Below are positions 61,242 to 64,000 of a DNA stretch of 64,000 nt, piece after piece. The notes under the pieces are model-generated. The model searched no databases. It was given only the letters and a program-made list of their open reading frames with translations, and was not told the DNA's origin. Position numbers and translations under genes: made by a program. Each line of letters begins with the position of its first letter. The stretch's first letter is position 1. This DNA comes from an uncultured Flavobacteriales bacterium (lineage in GTDB: Bacteria > Bacteroidota > Bacteroidia > Flavobacteriales > Weeksellaceae), in NCBI GenBank assembly GCA_937973555.1, contig CALJKL010000096.1, positions 32,390-96,389 on the forward strand, in the 5' to 3' direction.

Positions 61242-63956
61242 TTAAAATTTCAAATAAACATTCGCAAAGAAGGTGGTTCCTCTGTCGTACCATAATTTTG
61301 GTCCAAACCAAGGCGTTGATCTTTTCAGTTCATCTAATGCTTCCGGGAAATTTATTATTCTTCCTTGTTCAAAGCCTCCGGTAACATAATTTCTATTGTT
61401 GAGGATGTTGTTTACACTGATACTGATGCCCATTCTATATTTACCAAATAGGAAGGATTTCCCGGCATTGGCATTTAGCATAAATTGATCATCAAATTTT
61501 TTCTGCGCTGTTATTTGCTGAATCAATTCCGGAGTTGCGCCCGAATAATTATCTCCCTTTAAAGGATCTGTATAAAGCACTTTGGTCTTGTTAAGTGAAG
61601 AAAAATCCAAATACTGATCAGCAAGATAATTGGCAGAAACGCCTATCCACCAAAATTTTGGAGAATTGTATTTGATGCCCAAGGAAGTGGCTTTTTGTGG
61701 AGTTCCGGCTATTTTATAGTTTTTAATATTGGCGGTTCCCCAAAAATCACTTCCTCTGTAGCCGTGTTTATCGTCATAAGAAGCCACATCAGGGCTATTG
61801 GCAATCCTGTAATCACCATAACTTCCCACCGCCGTTACGCTAATAGTAGAAGAAACCTTCACTTCGGCGCCTAATTCTAATCCTTTGTAGGTTTTTTCTA
61901 GATTGGTAAGAATTTCAGCCGCCAGTGCATTGCCTTGGTCGATTGCCCCTTGTTGAGTTAAATCAAAATAATATCTGGCAAATTCGGTGGCTTTTTTAAT
62001 AGTCGTATAGTAGCCCGTCAATCTTAATTTCAAGACCTGTCCTCTTAAAATATAACTCAAATCATTAGCATTAATCTCTTGGTTTTCTACATTCGGCGTA
62101 ATGAAATTGTTAGTTCTTGGGTTAATGAAAATCTCGTTGAGTGTTGGCGCCAAAGTGAAAAAGGCACCGTTATACACCAAGAAATTTTTACCGTTTATTT
62201 TATAGGTTACTTTTGCCTTTATGCCGGCATCAAAAGCATAAAAGGTATTGCTTTTGCCTTTAGAATCATTTCCGTTTTGGTAGTAATGGTTTCTGAATTT
62301 ACCATCTCTGTAAGACTCAGAATAAGAAGAAAAAACAGATCCCATGATATTCCATCTTGGCAAATCTATTTCCGTAGAAAAATTAATAGCATAAGCGTCT
62401 CTATTCAGGATATAAGAATATTGCGTTCTATCTCCCTGATATATTCTATAATCACCGGCATCTACATCATAGGATTGGTCGTATCCATAAGGATCCAGAT
62501 TTCTGGCAAATTTGGCGCCCAATAAATCTTTAATTTTTCTGAAATTATCTGATTGTAATTTTTGATAATTGAAATTGATATTTAATTTCCAGTTTTCCTG
62601 AATTTTAGTGTCGAAATGAGAAACGATATTATACGTTTTGTCTTTGTTTACATCATCTATTACACTGTAAACCGCGCCATTGTCTATGTTGCCATAATTT
62701 GCCTGATAAAGCCCCACCCAGTCTATTTGTGCGTTCTGTCTGAATTCATCAACTGTATAGTGCCAGAAACTGGGTAATTTTCTGTAATAAGTAGGGTTGG
62801 GATCTGAAGCATGAAACCAATCTAATCGGCTTCTGGCGTCACTTCCTTGCTGATAAGAGAATGTAGTATTGAGGTTAGACTGCTTGCCTATTTTCCAGAA
62901 ATGCTCTAATTGAAATACGGGCTCGAAGGCTTTCCTTATTCTGGAATTTCTCTTTTCTCCATCCTGCCAACCCCAATATGAATTATAATTTTTGCCCATT
63001 ATATCATATACTTCCTGAGTATTGGAACTATTAGAAGCCTTGTAAGTAGGAGATCCGAAGGTGGTAAAATTGAGGGCGTGTTTTTCTCCAAATCTCTTTT
63101 CAATAGATGCAAAATAGGCATATACATCTTGGTACGTTCCCTCAATAACACCCGTGTCTGCCCATCTTCTGGAACCAGAAAAAGAAAAAGCCCATCCGTT
63201 TTTCATAAGGCCCGAATTATAAGTAACCATTGCTCTTTGGAAATAGCTTCTGTTGGTATAAGAATAGGCCAAAGAAATGCCCTTTTTGTAGGATGAAGCT
63301 CTGGTACTGAAATAGGTAGAGCCTCCTAAGTTTCCAAAAGCATATTCTGAAGTGGCGTTGTTTTCTACACTTTCCAAAGGATATCTGGTGACATCATTAA
63401 GACCGCCCCAATTGCTAAAATCTACCTTTCCATCGTCATTCTTCGTCATCGGAACTCCATTAAACAAAACCTCTTGATAGCGGTTGTCTACTCCTCTTGG
63501 CCTAAACCAATAGGCTCCCAATTCAAAAGTGGCTGCGCTGGCAAAAGCATCTCTACCGGAACTTAAAAGACCGACCGTAGGCTGAGACCGATTATCATCA
63601 TCCTGATTAGAAATATCATCAATGGTAATAACCCCCAAATCTGATTGGTCTAAATTGGCGATTAATACAATGGCGCCTAAGTCTTTTCGTTTTTCATCCG
63701 AGATTACGTCAAATTCCAAAATTTTATCTTCATAACCGAACTTGGAAATTGTAATCATATAATGCCCAGGCATTAAATCTACAAACTGAAAATATCCGAT
63801 TTTGTCAGCAATAATTTCATTTTTTGAGTCTTTCAAGTCCACATCGGCATTTTCTACGGGTTTTCCTGCTTCATCTTTCAGATAAGCAAAAACTGTAGTT
63901 TGCGCATGGAATAAGGAAATAGAAAGACCAAAAAACAAAGAAAAAAGGCCGAGCAA
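61242..63956 (-). CDS. TonB-dependent receptor (N-terminus uncertain)
   Basis: About 904 residues are readable: a signal-like hydrophobic stretch ending FHAQ, a carboxypeptidase-regulatory-like domain (about 20-105, VFAYLKDEAGKPVENADVDL), a plug (about 115-215, QEVLFNGVPMTKNDDGKVDF) and a 22-strand-like barrel ending TTFFANVYLKF. The displayed start at 63956 is a TTG without a convincing leader. The frame stays open to the window edge, where the last 40 or so bases are unusually GC-rich. The true start is therefore unknown. It is followed by its DUF5689 lipoprotein partner. Cargo unknown. Confidence 0.85.
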   Translation of the reverse strand: MLGLFSLFFGLSISLFHAQTTVFAYLKDEAGKPVENADVDLKDSKNEIIADKIGYFQFVDLMPGHYMITISKFGYEDKILEFDVISDEKRKDLGAIVLIANLDQSDLGVITIDDISNQDDDNRSQPTVGLLSSGRDAFASAATFELGAYWFRPRGVDNRYQEVLFNGVPMTKNDDGKVDFSNWGGLNDVTRYPLESVENNATSEYAFGNLGGSTYFSTRASSYKKGISLAYSYTNRSYFQRAMVTYNSGLMKNGWAFSFSGSRRWADTGVIEGTYQDVYAYFASIEKRFGEKHALNFTTFGSPTYKASNSSNTQEVYDIMGKNYNSYWGWQDGEKRNSRIRKAFEPVFQLEHFWKIGKQSNLNTTFSYQQGSDARSRLDWFHASDPNPTYYRKLPSFWHYTVDEFRQNAQIDWVGLYQANYGNIDNGAVYSVIDDVNKDKTYNIVSHFDTKIQENWKLNINFNYQKLQSDNFRKIKDLLGAKFARNLDPYGYDQSYDVDAGDYRIYQGDRTQYSYILNRDAYAINFSTEIDLPRWNIMGSVFSSYSESYRDGKFRNHYYQNGNDSKGKSNTFYAFDAGIKAKVTYKINGKNFLVYNGAFFTLAPTLNEIFINPRTNNFITPNVENQEINANDLSYILRGQVLKLRLTGYYTTIKKATEFARYYFDLTQQGAIDQGNALAAEILTNLEKTYKGLELGAEVKVSSTISVTAVGSYGDYRIANSPDVASYDDKHGYRGSDFWGTANIKNYKIAGTPQKATSLGIKYNSPKFWWIGVSANYLADQYLDFSSLNKTKVLYTDPLKGDNYSGATPELIQQITAQKKFDDQFMLNANAGKSFLFGKYRMGISISVNNILNNRNYVTGGFEQGRIINFPEALDELKRSTPWFGPKLWYDRGTTFFANVYLKF

Positions 63957-64000
63957 TGTAGAGTCGGGTGAGGCAGTTGCAACGACGGCACAAGCGCCAA

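Noticed and set aside
1..64000. CRISPR arrays, tRNA or rRNA genes.
   Set aside because: No regularly spaced direct repeats and no cloverleaf or rRNA-like sequence apart from the tmRNA were noticed.

Overview
The window looks like chromosome of a low-GC Flavobacteriia species, most likely family Weeksellaceae (the Chryseobacterium/Kaistella/Cloacibacterium group). The signs are many TANNTTTG -7 promoter boxes with few obvious Shine-Dalgarno sites, a bacillithiol gene (bshA), a type IX secretion/gliding lipoprotein (SprE/PorW), exosortase F, TonB receptors paired with surface lipoproteins, and lipoproteins of families typical of Bacteroidota. The genus is an inference. Coding density is high: no gene-free stretch reaches 300 bases, and no rRNA, tRNA or CRISPR array was seen. 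One tmRNA gene is present.

Layout. 1-949: 3' part of dihydroorotase. 1081-8333: an envelope/housekeeping run (flippase, dut, sugar nucleotidyltransferase, DUF4292 lipoprotein, EnvC-like protein, TatA, DUF4254, small lipoprotein, ribA). 8387-13501: deoD, secreted NagZ-like GH3, bshA, DUF2851. 13513-16350: ECF sigma factor, putative anti-sigma factor and two DUF4252 proteins, one carrying a head-GIN domain. 16504-20717: GlmU-like protein, ribosomal protein L31, beta-helix lipoprotein, MazG-like, PspC-like and GNAT proteins. 20853-21249: tmRNA. 21322-25654: an accessory patch next to the tmRNA gene, with an MqsR-like toxin, an MqsA/Panacea-like antitoxin, a solitary hsdM and a complete IS1380-family element. 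25687-29202: a GyrI-like protein, then a LytS-type kinase, three tandem 2TM proteins and a LytTR regulator. 29212-44893: mnmA, clpC, glycosyltransferases, sufE, KdsC-like and Maf-like proteins, SprE/PorW, tsaB, a short-chain dehydrogenase, YraN, LD-carboxypeptidase and a LysE-type protein. 44928-50957: rnr, rpiB and a large outer-membrane receptor. 51169-54626: an unusual four-gene cbb3-type oxidase cluster. 54645-55596: exosortase F and its partner. 55639-58546: an operon of sugar-kinase-like, RapZ C-terminal-like, MurU-like and LOG proteins. 58631 to the end: DUF6702, DUF5689 and a TonB receptor.

Connections. Several genes converge on peptidoglycan turnover: a NagZ-like GH3, an EnvC-like regulator with a degenerate LytM domain, an LD-carboxypeptidase, and the kinase/uridylyltransferase pair beside a RapZ-like sensor domain. 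The LytTR system carries a textbook LytTR direct-repeat site in front of its own promoter. Four genes have a -7 box exactly 4 nt before the ATG, which predicts leaderless mRNAs. The best candidates for undescribed biology are the toxin/Panacea/HsdM operon, the 2TM-array two-component system, the compact cbb3-like cluster with two small unknown subunits, and the RapZ/AmgK/MurU operon.
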